Below, piece after piece: positions 16,812 to 23,694 of a stretch of DNA of 33,925 nt (its first letter is position 1; each line of letters begins with the position of its first letter). The notes beneath the pieces are model-generated. The model worked only from the letters and a program-made list of their open reading frames with translations. It ran no database searches and was not told the origin of the DNA. The stretch comes from an uncultured Oscillospiraceae bacterium (GTDB taxonomy: Bacteria; Bacillota; Clostridia; Oscillospirales; Oscillospiraceae). Location: positions 1 to 33,925 of the forward strand of contig CALWVZ010000019.1 in the NCBI GenBank assembly GCA_944385125.1, written 5' to 3'. Both the position numbers and the translations under genes were made by a program.

Positions 16812-17443
16812 TGGATTTTCCCTTTATGAAAGAGGCGCTGAGCCAGCTGTTCAGCAAGAGCAGCTGCGCCATGTACCCCGCCGTCCCCAGTGAGGCGGCT
16901 CCCGGCTACAGGGGCAGGATAATATACCACCCGGAGCGCTGCATAGCCTGCGGCATGTGCGAGAGAGTCTGCTCCGGCAATGCCATCACCCGCACGGTGG
17001 AGCATCTGGAGGAGGGACAGGATAAGATAACGCTGACTTTCAATCTGGGTTCCTGCACCTTCTGCGCCACCTGTGCCGATTTCTGCGCAAAGCAGGCTAT
17101 CGAATTCACCGGGGACTACCACATGGTTGCCACCAAGGAAGAGGATCTGCTGGTCAGCGGCAGCTTTATAAAGGCGGCTCCCAAAAAGAAGGCTCCGGCG
17201 GCCGACAAGTCCCAGGGCTGCCAGGCTCCCGCTTCTGGCGGACCCACGGTAAAGCCCAGGGATGACGGCAAGCCGGTGAATGATCCGGCCCGCTGCGTCT
17301 ACTGCACCCTCTGCGCCAGAAAGTGCCCCGTACAGGCCCTGACGGTGGACAGGGCCGCCAAGACCTGGACGCTGGATGAGGACAAATGCATAGCCTGCGG
17401 CAGCTGCGCCCAGGCCTGCCCCAAAAACTGCATCATCATTTGA
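16811..17443 (+). CDS. mbhN: NuoI/MbhN-like polyferredoxin subunit with extra 2x[4Fe-4S] module
   Basis: This 210-residue protein is the NuoI-like subunit that takes electrons from ferredoxin. The usual two CxxCxxCxxxC motifs sit at residues 44-54 and 82-92. After a linker of about 40 residues rich in Lys, Ala and Pro, two further complete motifs occur at 162-172 and 193-203, the last followed by an extra Cys207. Ordinary MbhN and EchF proteins are about 120-140 residues with two clusters, so a bacterial-type 2[4Fe-4S] ferredoxin seems fused to the C-terminus. It may be a tethered electron carrier or a docking site for another donor. It is the last gene of the operon, before a strong terminator. 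Confidence 0.92.
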   Translation: MDFPFMKEALSQLFSKSSCAMYPAVPSEAAPGYRGRIIYHPERCIACGMCERVCSGNAITRTVEHLEEGQDKITLTFNLGSCTFCATCADFCAKQAIEFTGDYHMVATKEEDLLVSGSFIKAAPKKKAPAADKSQGCQAPASGGPTVKPRDDGKPVNDPARCVYCTLCARKCPVQALTVDRAAKTWTLDEDKCIACGSCAQACPKNCIII

Positions 17444-17504
17444 ATATGCCCGCCCGGGACACAGGCGGGAATCCACGGAAACAGATGAAAAAGCATACAC
17501 GGAT

Positions 17505-17545
17505 AAGGCCCTGCTCTCTGAAGACGGAGAGCAGGGCCTTTTAAT
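17505..17545 (+). terminator. Terminator of the hyp-mbh operon
   Basis: A perfect 14-bp stem (AAGGCCCTGCTCTC / GAGAGCAGGGCCTT) with an 8-nt loop is followed by TTAAT. It lies 61 nt after the mbhN stop. Confidence 0.85.
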
Positions 17546-17691
17546 ATTAAGCTTTTATACCCAGCGATTTTCCAGCTTATCCCGGAATGTTGCAGCGGCC
17601 GGCGGATTGCCGCCGGGGATAAATGATACAGGGCCGGCAGACAATAAGCAGGGGAACAAAAATGAAGCCGGTTCAGAGAAGGAGATGCATA

Positions 17692-19116
17692 ATGGATTCT
17701 ATTTGGAGCAGAACCTGCCATATACCCAGGAGGGAAAAGCTGAGGGGAGAAGTCAGAAGCCAGGCCGCAGTTATAGGCGCAGGCATGGCGGGGATATTGA
17801 TTGCCTCGGCATTGCAGGAGGCCGGACTGGAGGTGAAGGTCCTGGAGTCAAGACGCATTGCCGGGGGCCAGAGCCGGAACACCACGGCCAAGATAACGGC
17901 CCAGCACGGCCTTATATATCGGCGGCTGATAGACGATGTGGGCATGGACAGGGCAAGACAGTACGCCCAGGCAAACCAGGAGGCAGTGGACAGCCTGAGG
18001 CGTATCGTGGCAGACAGGGGGATAGACTGCGACTTTGAGGAGCGCAGCGCCTATGTTTACGGCAATGGTCTGGAGCAGCTGGAGCGGGAACTGACGGCAG
18101 CCAGGATGCTGGGGCTGCCGGCCTCTTTTGTGGAGCTGCCGGCAGCCGCTGCCGGAGCAGTTGCCTTCAGCAATCAGGCTCAGTTCAACCCTCTGAAGTT
18201 TATCGGCAGCCTGTCTCAGGAGCTGAAGATATACGAGGAAAGCCCGGTAAAGGAGATACGGGAAAACAGGCTGATAACGCCGGAGGGATGGCTGGAGGCT
18301 GAGCATATAATATTTGCCTGCCACTATCCCTTTGTAAACTTCCCGGGCATGTATTTCACCCGAATGCACCAGGAACGCTCCTATGTTCTGGCCCTGGAGG
18401 TGGAACGCCCCCTGGAAGGCATGTGGATCTCCGCAGAAAAGGGCGGATATTCCCTGAGAAATTACAAGGGAATGCAGTTTATAGGCGGAGAAAATCACAG
18501 GGCCGGGGAGAACCGGGAGGGCGGCTGCTATGACAGACTGCGCCGAAAGGCGGCGGAGCTCTTCCCCGGTAGCCGGGAGCTGGCCTGTTGGTCCGCTCAG
18601 GACTGTATCACCGCCGACGGCATACCCTATATAGGCGGTTTTTCCCCGGACAGGCCGAACTGGTATGTGGCCACAGGATTCAACAAATGGGGAATGAGCA
18701 GTTCCATGGTGTCGGCAAAGCTGATAAGGTCTATGGTCTTGGGAGAAAAGCCGGCCTGCGCAGAGGTTTTTGACCCCGGACGCTTTGATGTGGATACAGT
18801 GGCCGGAGCTGTGGCGGAAGGAGTCCAGGCAGTCAAGGGCTATGCAAAACGCTTTTTCCAGATACCGGCAAAAGCCGCCGCAGGGATAGCTCCCGGACAG
18901 GGCGGCATAGTGTTCCTTGAGGGGGAAAAGCTGGGAGTTTACAGGGACGGAGAGGGGAGGCTCCACCCGGTGGACATCCGCTGCCCACATCTGGGCTGCC
19001 AGCTGGAGTGGAACAGCGATGGGCTCAGCTGGGACTGTCCCTGCCACGGCTCCCGCTTCGACGCCTATGGGCATATAATATCAGGCCCGGCCCAGGAGGA
19101 TGCGGGGGGCAGATAA
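17692..19116 (+). CDS. FAD-dependent oxidoreductase with C-terminal Rieske domain
   Basis: This 474-residue protein joins a DAO-type flavin oxidoreductase domain to a Rieske [2Fe-2S] domain. The dinucleotide-binding motif is AAVIGAGMAGILIASALQEAG near residues 25-45, with GGQSRNTTAKITAQHGLIY after it. The conserved ATGFNKWGMSSSM is present near residue 345. The Rieske ligands are CPHLGC and CPCHGS near the C-terminus. The ATG at 17692 is chosen because GAAGGAGA precedes it at 8 nt; upstream in-frame ATGs lack a site. The family is common in Clostridia and its substrate is unknown. It follows the hydrogenase terminator on the same strand, so a redox link is possible but not shown. Confidence 0.9.
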   Translation: MDSIWSRTCHIPRREKLRGEVRSQAAVIGAGMAGILIASALQEAGLEVKVLESRRIAGGQSRNTTAKITAQHGLIYRRLIDDVGMDRARQYAQANQEAVDSLRRIVADRGIDCDFEERSAYVYGNGLEQLERELTAARMLGLPASFVELPAAAAGAVAFSNQAQFNPLKFIGSLSQELKIYEESPVKEIRENRLITPEGWLEAEHIIFACHYPFVNFPGMYFTRMHQERSYVLALEVERPLEGMWISAEKGGYSLRNYKGMQFIGGENHRAGENREGGCYDRLRRKAAELFPGSRELACWSAQDCITADGIPYIGGFSPDRPNWYVATGFNKWGMSSSMVSAKLIRSMVLGEKPACAEVFDPGRFDVDTVAGAVAEGVQAVKGYAKRFFQIPAKAAAGIAPGQGGIVFLEGEKLGVYRDGEGRLHPVDIRCPHLGCQLEWNSDGLSWDCPCHGSRFDAYGHIISGPAQEDAGGR

Positions 19117-19217
19117 AGGCAGGGCGGCTGCGGCAAGGCGAGCAAGGAGCCTTGCCCCTTGCGCTCCCCCGCTGCTCTATTGTCTTTCATCAATTCTACA
19201 GTTTTTTGACAAGCTGA

Positions 19218-19248
19218 GCAGGGCCGCCTGTAAATCAGGCGGCCCTGC
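19218..19248. terminator. Hairpin between the Rieske oxidoreductase and the convergent broken gene
   Basis: A perfect 13-bp GC-rich inverted repeat (GCAGGGCCGCCTG / CAGGCGGCCCTGC) with a 5-nt loop lies between two convergent genes. There is no T run on the plus side. It probably ends transcription from one or both sides. The rest of 19117-19305 shows no gene. Confidence 0.6.
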
Positions 19249-19305
19249 CATTTACATATTCGGGTTAATTTTATGCACGGTCTTCAGCTAAGAGAGCTTA
19301 TACTC

Positions 19306-19982
19306 TCAGCGGCCGCCGGCGTAGCCCGTAGGTGGATCAGAGAGAAACATAACCTCACCCAGTTCAAGCTCTTCCAGCTGCTCCAGGAATTTTTCCGCAT
19401 ATTCCCGTTCAGACTTGTTGCCCAAAACCTCCACAGCATCTCCGATAGATTGCGCCGTTTCCTTATAGACAGTGAACATCATCTGCACCATCTCTATGGA
19501 TTCCGGACTGACATCTCCGTATTTTACATTTTTGATAGCTTGCTCCAGGGCGGCTTTCACATTATACAGCAGCTCGACGGAAGTGGCGCCCTCCAGCATG
19601 ATCATATCTGAAATAGATACTCTGGCATCAAAGATCTCTTGCATGTCAGAAGAAACATTAAATATAGAGTACACAGTTTTATCCAGCATACTGGTCGGGC
19701 CATAGCTTTTGCACAGTTCAAGCAGCCTCAGCTGTTCATCCGTAAATTCAGCGGAAGGAGCAGCACCTTTGTCCACCGGGAAAAAGTATTGGGTGCCGGA
19801 AGATTCTGCCTGGGGGTGTTGTTATCTGAACTGCCATCATGTACCACTACCATTGCGCTGTCTTTAATGGTGATATCGCCCTTGACAGAGCCGGCGATTT
19901 CCGTCAGGGAGCTGCCTCCGGCTTCTATGGCATTGCCGTCTGGAGCGTCCGGGCCTGTGTAATTTGAGACAACATCTCCCAT
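19306..19982 (-). pseudogene. Frameshifted gene of unknown function
   Basis: Two minus-strand frames join naturally if one T is added to the TTTTT run near 19782-19786. The first part (from about 19982) reads MGDVVSNYTGPDAPDGNAIE and continues to PAPNTF; the second reads DKGAAPSAEFTDEQLRLLEL and continues to the stop at 19306. The joined product would be about 225 residues: a Gly/Ser-rich N-terminal part, then helices rich in Glu, Met and Leu that look like a helical bundle. I do not recognise the family, and no signal peptide is evident. A sequencing error in the homopolymer or phase variation would look the same as a true pseudogene. If unshifted, only the second half (19306-19776) has a long frame. 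Confidence 0.5.
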
Positions 19983-19998
19983 AACGTATACCATCCGA

Positions 19999-20054
19999 AT
20001 TATATATAAACTACTGATTAGGAATAATTTGCAACTTTTAAGGAATAACTTGCA
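19999..20054 (-). promoter_or_regulatory. Direct-repeat operator and -10 upstream of the frameshifted gene
   Basis: On the minus strand TGCAARTTATTCCT occurs twice (20041-20054 and 20020-20033), with a period of 21 bp, two helical turns. A TATAAT follows at 19999-20004. Tandem repeats with this period are typical of dimeric regulators such as LytTR response regulators, but the motif does not clearly match a known one. Confidence 0.4.
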
Positions 20055-20137
20055 TTCCACCCCGACGGAGAGAATTTGAAAAAGGAATGGGGCTGGGCTC
20101 GGCTGCCGTTATAAGTCATAAAAAGAAGGCCATGGAA

Positions 20138-20182
20138 CAAAAATGGACGGCCGGCCTGAATAAATACCCAGGCCGGCTGTCC
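20138..20182 (-). terminator. Terminator of the sda operon
   Basis: A long stem (GGAC-G-GCCGGCCTG / CAGGCCGGC-T-GTCC, one mismatch) with a loop of about 10 nt is followed on the minus strand by ATTTTTG. It lies about 70 nt after the sdaAA stop. Confidence 0.8.
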
Positions 20183-20252
20183 ATATATATTTTCATGCCA
20201 GAGAAAAAGGCCAAACTGCACACACATCAAAAAAGTCAGAGTACCCGGGCGC

Positions 20253-21119
20253 CTATCTGCGTACGCAATGTGCGCAGGCGCTGGGGGCGGCGGCGCAGCC
20301 GCCCAGGGCGGTCTCCTTCAGCTCCACGGGGAGGCTTCGGCCCACCTTATACATGACGGCCAGCATCTCGTCAAAGGGGATGAGCTGGCGTATACCGCTG
20401 AGGGAGAGCTCGGCGGCCACCAGGGCGTTGGCTACGCCGGCGGCATTTCGGTTCTGACAGGGATACTCCACCAGCCCGCCTACCGGGTCGCACACCAGAC
20501 CCAGCATGTTCATCATAACGGTGGAAGCGGCGTCCAGGCACTGCTCAGGGCTGCCGCCCATAAGCTCCACCGCTGCCGAGGCGGCCATGGCGGAGGCTAT
20601 GCCCACCTCAGCCTGACAGCCGCCTACGGCTCCGGCAACGGTGGCATTGCGCATGGCCAGGTAGCCTATGGCTCCGGCATTGAGCAGGCCGTCCAACAAA
20701 CGCTCGTCAGGGATATGGTATTCCTCCTGCAGCGCCAGCAACAGTCCGGGAACTACTCCGGCAGCGCCGGCGGTGGGGGCCGCCACTATGAGGCCCATGG
20801 AGGCGTTGACCTCCAGCACCGCCATGGCGTAGGTGACGGCCTTCTGGAGCAGGCTGCCGCATATGGCCTTGCCGCTTCCCGAATGGGCGGAGAGAAGAGC
20901 GGCCTGGCCGCCTATGAGCCCGCCCATGGACTTCACCGGCTGGGACAGAGGTATTGTAGCCGAAGAGCGCATGATGGAAAGGGCCTTGGCCATGCGCTCC
21001 ATTACGGCCGGGGTATCGGTCTCTCCCAGGGAACATTCCCGAAGCAGCATTATCCGAGAGATGGGGAGAGACTTGCGGCGGCACAGGCTGAGCAGTTCTT
21101 CTGCGTTTTTAAAATCCAT
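20253..21119 (-). CDS. sdaAA: L-serine dehydratase, iron-sulfur-dependent, alpha subunit
   Basis: This 288-residue subunit carries the catalytic [4Fe-4S] cluster that deaminates L-serine to pyruvate and ammonia. Family motifs include SSATIPLSQPVKSMGGLIGGQ near residue 52 and VAAPTAGAAGVVPG. Cluster-type cysteines occur in VGGCQAEVG, GLVCDPVGGLVEYPCQNRN and the C-terminal GGCAAAP. The length is typical of the two-subunit clostridial enzyme. It follows sdaAB by 11 nt. A GGGGGTGC site precedes the ATG. The tail SACAHCVRR adds two further cysteines. Confidence 0.96.
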   Translation of the reverse strand: MDFKNAEELLSLCRRKSLPISRIMLLRECSLGETDTPAVMERMAKALSIMRSSATIPLSQPVKSMGGLIGGQAALLSAHSGSGKAICGSLLQKAVTYAMAVLEVNASMGLIVAAPTAGAAGVVPGLLLALQEEYHIPDERLLDGLLNAGAIGYLAMRNATVAGAVGGCQAEVGIASAMAASAAVELMGGSPEQCLDAASTVMMNMLGLVCDPVGGLVEYPCQNRNAAGVANALVAAELSLSGIRQLIPFDEMLAVMYKVGRSLPVELKETALGGCAAAPSACAHCVRR

Positions 21120-21130
21120 TTCAGCACCCC

Positions 21131-21799
21131 CTAAGGCTGGACTATCATCACATCGTGAATGTAGGGATTGACTTTAAGCTGGGCCGGGATGCCCTCAGGC
21201 AAAGTTCCGTCGGATTCTATTATGCTGTAAGCGATATCTCCCTTGGCCTCCCGGAACAGACGCATAAAGGCGATATTCACGCCTCTGTCGCTGAGGACCT
21301 TTGTAATGTGGGCCACCACGCCGGGCTTGTCTTGATGTATGGCAATGACGGCGGCATACTCCCCGCTGAAGTCTACACGGACTCCGTTAATGGCCACAAT
21401 GCGCACCTTCCCGCCGCCCAGGGACTCGCCACGAACGGTCATCACCTGGCCGGCACCGTTCTCCATACGTATATCCACAGTGTTGGGGTGAAGGTCCGTC
21501 TCGGTCTCGTTGGAGGTAAAGCGGTATTCAAGGCCCTGCTGCCGGGCGATCTCAAAGGAGTCCCGGATGCGCAGGTCGTCGGGAGCAAAGCCCAATATAC
21601 CGCCCAGCAGGGCCCGGTCGGTGCCGTGACCCTGGTAGGTCCTGGCAAAGGAGCCGTACAGGATGAAGTCTACCTGCTTGAGAGGGGCGGGTATGAGCTT
21701 GTGGGCCAGGTGAGCGATGAGAGCTGCACCGGCTGTGTGGGAGCTGGAGGGGCCTATCATGTTGGGGCCCAGCACATCAAACACGCTGATGAAAGACAT
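21131..21799 (-). CDS. sdaAB: L-serine dehydratase, iron-sulfur-dependent, beta subunit
   Basis: This 222-residue beta subunit starts MSFISVFDVLGPNMIGPSSS, the hallmark of the serine dehydratase beta domain, where the serine-rich loop helps bind substrate. The C-terminal 70 residues form an ACT domain (HQDKPGVVAHITKVLSDRGV), usually an amino-acid sensing module. GAGGAGAG precedes the ATG at 21799; the longer frame (five extra residues) has no separate site. It sits between the symporter gene and sdaAA. Confidence 0.96.
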   Translation of the reverse strand: MSFISVFDVLGPNMIGPSSSHTAGAALIAHLAHKLIPAPLKQVDFILYGSFARTYQGHGTDRALLGGILGFAPDDLRIRDSFEIARQQGLEYRFTSNETETDLHPNTVDIRMENGAGQVMTVRGESLGGGKVRIVAINGVRVDFSGEYAAVIAIHQDKPGVVAHITKVLSDRGVNIAFMRLFREAKGDIAYSIIESDGTLPEGIPAQLKVNPYIHDVMIVQP

Positions 21800-21815
21800 T
21801 TTTTCTCTCCTCAAG

Positions 21816-23030
21816 TTAAGCGGGATCTTTAATGATAAACTTTCGGTAGACGGTGTCCACGATAAGGCCTATGGCATTGTCGCCGGACACATTGCAGGCG
21901 GTGCCGAAGGAGTCCTGAGTGATATACAGGGCTACCATTATGGCGCAGATAGGGCCGTTCACATCTCCGGCCTCAGTCCCGAAGATCATATACAGGAAAG
22001 GAAGAGCTGTCATGATAGAGCCGCCGGGAGCGCCGGGGGAAGCCACCATAGCGACGCCCAGAGTCATGATAAAGGGCACCACAGTGGCGGGGCTTATAGG
22101 CAGCCGATACATGAGACAGACGGCGGTGGCGCAGGAGGTGATGGTTATCATGGAGCCGGCCATGTGGATGTTGGCGCAGAGAGGCACAACAAAATTGCGT
22201 ATCTCCCCGCTGATGCCGTCCTTCTCTGCGCACTTCAGGTTCACCGGGATGGTGGCGGCGGAGGACTGGGTGCCGATGGCGGTGGCATAGCCGGGGATCT
22301 GGTTGCGGATAAGGACAAAGGGGTTTTTCCCGGACACTGCCCCCGCAACCAGGAACTGGATAAGGATGTATACCAGATGCATGACGATCACCACCAGGAA
22401 TACCTTCCAGAGGATGCTGAGGATTGCAAAGGTCTTGCCGGAATAGGTCATATTTGTAAAGGTGCCGCAGATATACAGGGGAAGCAGGGGGATGATGGCG
22501 GTCTGGAGCACCTTGTCTATGACGGCGGAAAAATCCTTTACTGCCAGATAAAGAGTGTCGCCTATGGTCTTGCCCCTCAGCCCGGACAGGCAAAGGCCCA
22601 GGACAAAGGCCAGAACCACGGCGGACAGGGTGTCCAGCAGCGCAGGGATGGATATGGAAAAATACCCGGCCAGGGACAGGTCAGCCGTTTCTGCAATACG
22701 CTCCATTGCCCCTTGGCTCATGAAGGAGGGAAAGAGAGAGGAGGAGATCAGATACGAGGCGGAGCCTGCCACAAGGGTGGAAAAGTATGACAGGGCCAGG
22801 GTGATGAGCAAAAGCTTACCGGCGCCCATTCTTAGGTCTGCAATGCCCATGGTCACATAGGCAAGTATCATCAGAGGGATGATGAAAGACAGAAAGCTGC
22901 TGAACAGTGAAGAGCAGGTCACCACGATTTTGTTGAACCATTCAGGCATAAAGGCTCCGAAAAGGATGCCCAGGATGATGGCCGCAATTAGCTTTGGAAT
23001 CAGGCCGATTTTATGCTTTCTCTTTTCCAT
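21816..23030 (-). CDS. DAACS-family sodium:amino-acid symporter, probably serine/threonine
   Basis: This 404-residue transporter belongs to the dicarboxylate/amino acid:cation symporter family (SstT/GltP/DctA). It has the serine-rich re-entrant loop GTQSSAATIPVNLKCAEKDG, the CANIHMAGS stretch at the place of the usual sodium-site NMDGT motif, and DSFGTACNVSGDNA near the end. About eight helices are visible. The ATG at 23030 follows GGAGAAG. It is the first gene of a unit with sdaAB and sdaAA (gap 16 nt), so import of serine, perhaps also threonine, with Na+ is the most likely job. Substrate assignment rests on context. Confidence 0.88.
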   Translation of the reverse strand: MEKRKHKIGLIPKLIAAIILGILFGAFMPEWFNKIVVTCSSLFSSFLSFIIPLMILAYVTMGIADLRMGAGKLLLITLALSYFSTLVAGSASYLISSSLFPSFMSQGAMERIAETADLSLAGYFSISIPALLDTLSAVVLAFVLGLCLSGLRGKTIGDTLYLAVKDFSAVIDKVLQTAIIPLLPLYICGTFTNMTYSGKTFAILSILWKVFLVVIVMHLVYILIQFLVAGAVSGKNPFVLIRNQIPGYATAIGTQSSAATIPVNLKCAEKDGISGEIRNFVVPLCANIHMAGSMITITSCATAVCLMYRLPISPATVVPFIMTLGVAMVASPGAPGGSIMTALPFLYMIFGTEAGDVNGPICAIMVALYITQDSFGTACNVSGDNAIGLIVDTVYRKFIIKDPA

Positions 23031-23085
23031 GAAAATCTTCTCCTTATATATTCTGGCTGTTTTACAGGATTTTAAGCCCTTGGTT

Positions 23086-23125
23086 TCACCTTGGCTAATA
23101 TAGCATTCAAAGGTGATTAAGTCAA
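23086..23125 (-). promoter_or_regulatory. Promoter and candidate operator of the serine uptake/dehydratase operon
   Basis: On the minus strand TTGACT (23120-23125), 17 bp, TATATT (23097-23102) form a good sigma-A promoter. A 7-bp inverted repeat (TCACCTT at 23086-23092, AAGGTGA at 23110-23116) straddles the -10 and could be an operator. I see no riboswitch or T-box in the leader of about 65 nt. Confidence 0.65.
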
Positions 23126-23147
23126 ACACAGCCTTAATCTTTCCCCC

Positions 23148-23189
23148 ACAAAAAATAAACCCGAAGCCCGGCACGGCGGGTTCGGGTTT
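23148..23189 (-). terminator. Intrinsic terminator upstream of the symporter promoter
   Basis: A 9-bp stem (AAACCCGAA / TTCGGGTTT) with an inner CCCG/CGGG pairing is followed on the minus strand by ATTTTTTG. It insulates the serine operon from minus-strand transcription coming from the glycosidase-like gene, although its original partner gene seems to be gone. Confidence 0.75.
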
Positions 23190-23250
23190 GAAATGAGCTG
23201 CGACAGAATGAGTGAGAAGCGGCGGGGGCTCCAGGGGAGTATCCGCCGCT

Positions 23251-23589
23251 TTGAAGTATGTGGAGTTTGTTCCGACACTGCGCAGGCAGCTTCTCATACT
23301 GCTCTGCGTCCCTTTGCTTTTCGGCCAGGTCTTCAGCCGCCCGGCCTGCGCCGACGGCAGCAAGGACGTGGAGATACGCTACACCGTGACGGAGGATATG
23401 CTGCCCAAGGCATCCCCCAGCCTTAGGCCCAGCGCAACGCCCCACCCCGGCAAGGGCCAGCCGCCCGAGACCGGGGACGAATCCAATATCATGCTCTACG
23501 GCCTTATCGCCTCCGGCAGTCTGCTGGCAGGGATAGGGCTGTTCTGCTATGTAAAGAACAATGGAAGAACAAAATGCACCGATGAATAA
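23251..23589 (+). CDS. Duplicate copy of small putative sortase-substrate protein
   Basis: This protein of about 112 residues is a near copy of the product at 33179-33511. It has a hydrophobic N-terminal segment (LLILLCVPLLFGQVFSRPACA), a short polar body (SKDVEIRYTVTEDMLPKASP), a Pro/Ser/Thr linker, the motif PPETGDESN, a hydrophobic stretch (IMLYGLIASGSLLAGIGLFCY) and a basic tail. That is the layout of a sortase cell-wall sorting signal. The N-terminus differs from the right-hand copy, and TTG at 23251 is a guess. The partner gene behind it is cut off, so this copy may be non-functional. Confidence 0.5.
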   Translation: MKYVEFVPTLRRQLLILLCVPLLFGQVFSRPACADGSKDVEIRYTVTEDMLPKASPSLRPSATPHPGKGQPPETGDESNIMLYGLIASGSLLAGIGLFCYVKNNGRTKCTDE

Positions 23590-23672
23590 GAAGAGTCTCA
23601 TAAAGTACGGCGCTGCCGCCCTGGTGCTGGCGGCAGCGGCCATGGCCATGGTGACCGTGGTGAGCATCAAGC
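23291..23672. repeat. Left copy of a 382-bp diverged duplication
   Basis: It aligns without gaps to 33213-33594 (offset 9,922) with about 20 mismatches counted by eye, roughly 95 percent identity. Homology ends abruptly at 23672, only 23 bases from the 3' end of the convergent glycosidase-like gene. Confidence 0.9.
23582..23672 (+). pseudogene. 5' remnant of membrane-anchored protein gene (truncated duplicate)
   Basis: The first 30 residues (MNKKSLIKYGAAALVLAAAA and on to SIK) match the gene starting at 33504: same overlap with the upstream stop codon and the same membrane segment. Homology then stops and the frame runs on antisense through the glycosidase-like gene, so about 110 or more residues are missing. 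Confidence 0.8.
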
Positions 23673-23694
23673 TCGAGTATTTCCGACTGCTCTC

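Noticed and set aside
20268-21134. 288-codon plus-strand frame opposite sdaAA
   Set aside because: Exact antisense shadow of sdaAA; product rich in Gly, His and Gln with no motif.
23031-23096. T-box or amino-acid riboswitch in front of the serine symporter
   Set aside because: The leader after the -10 is only about 65 nt, too short for a T-box, and no matching motif is seen.
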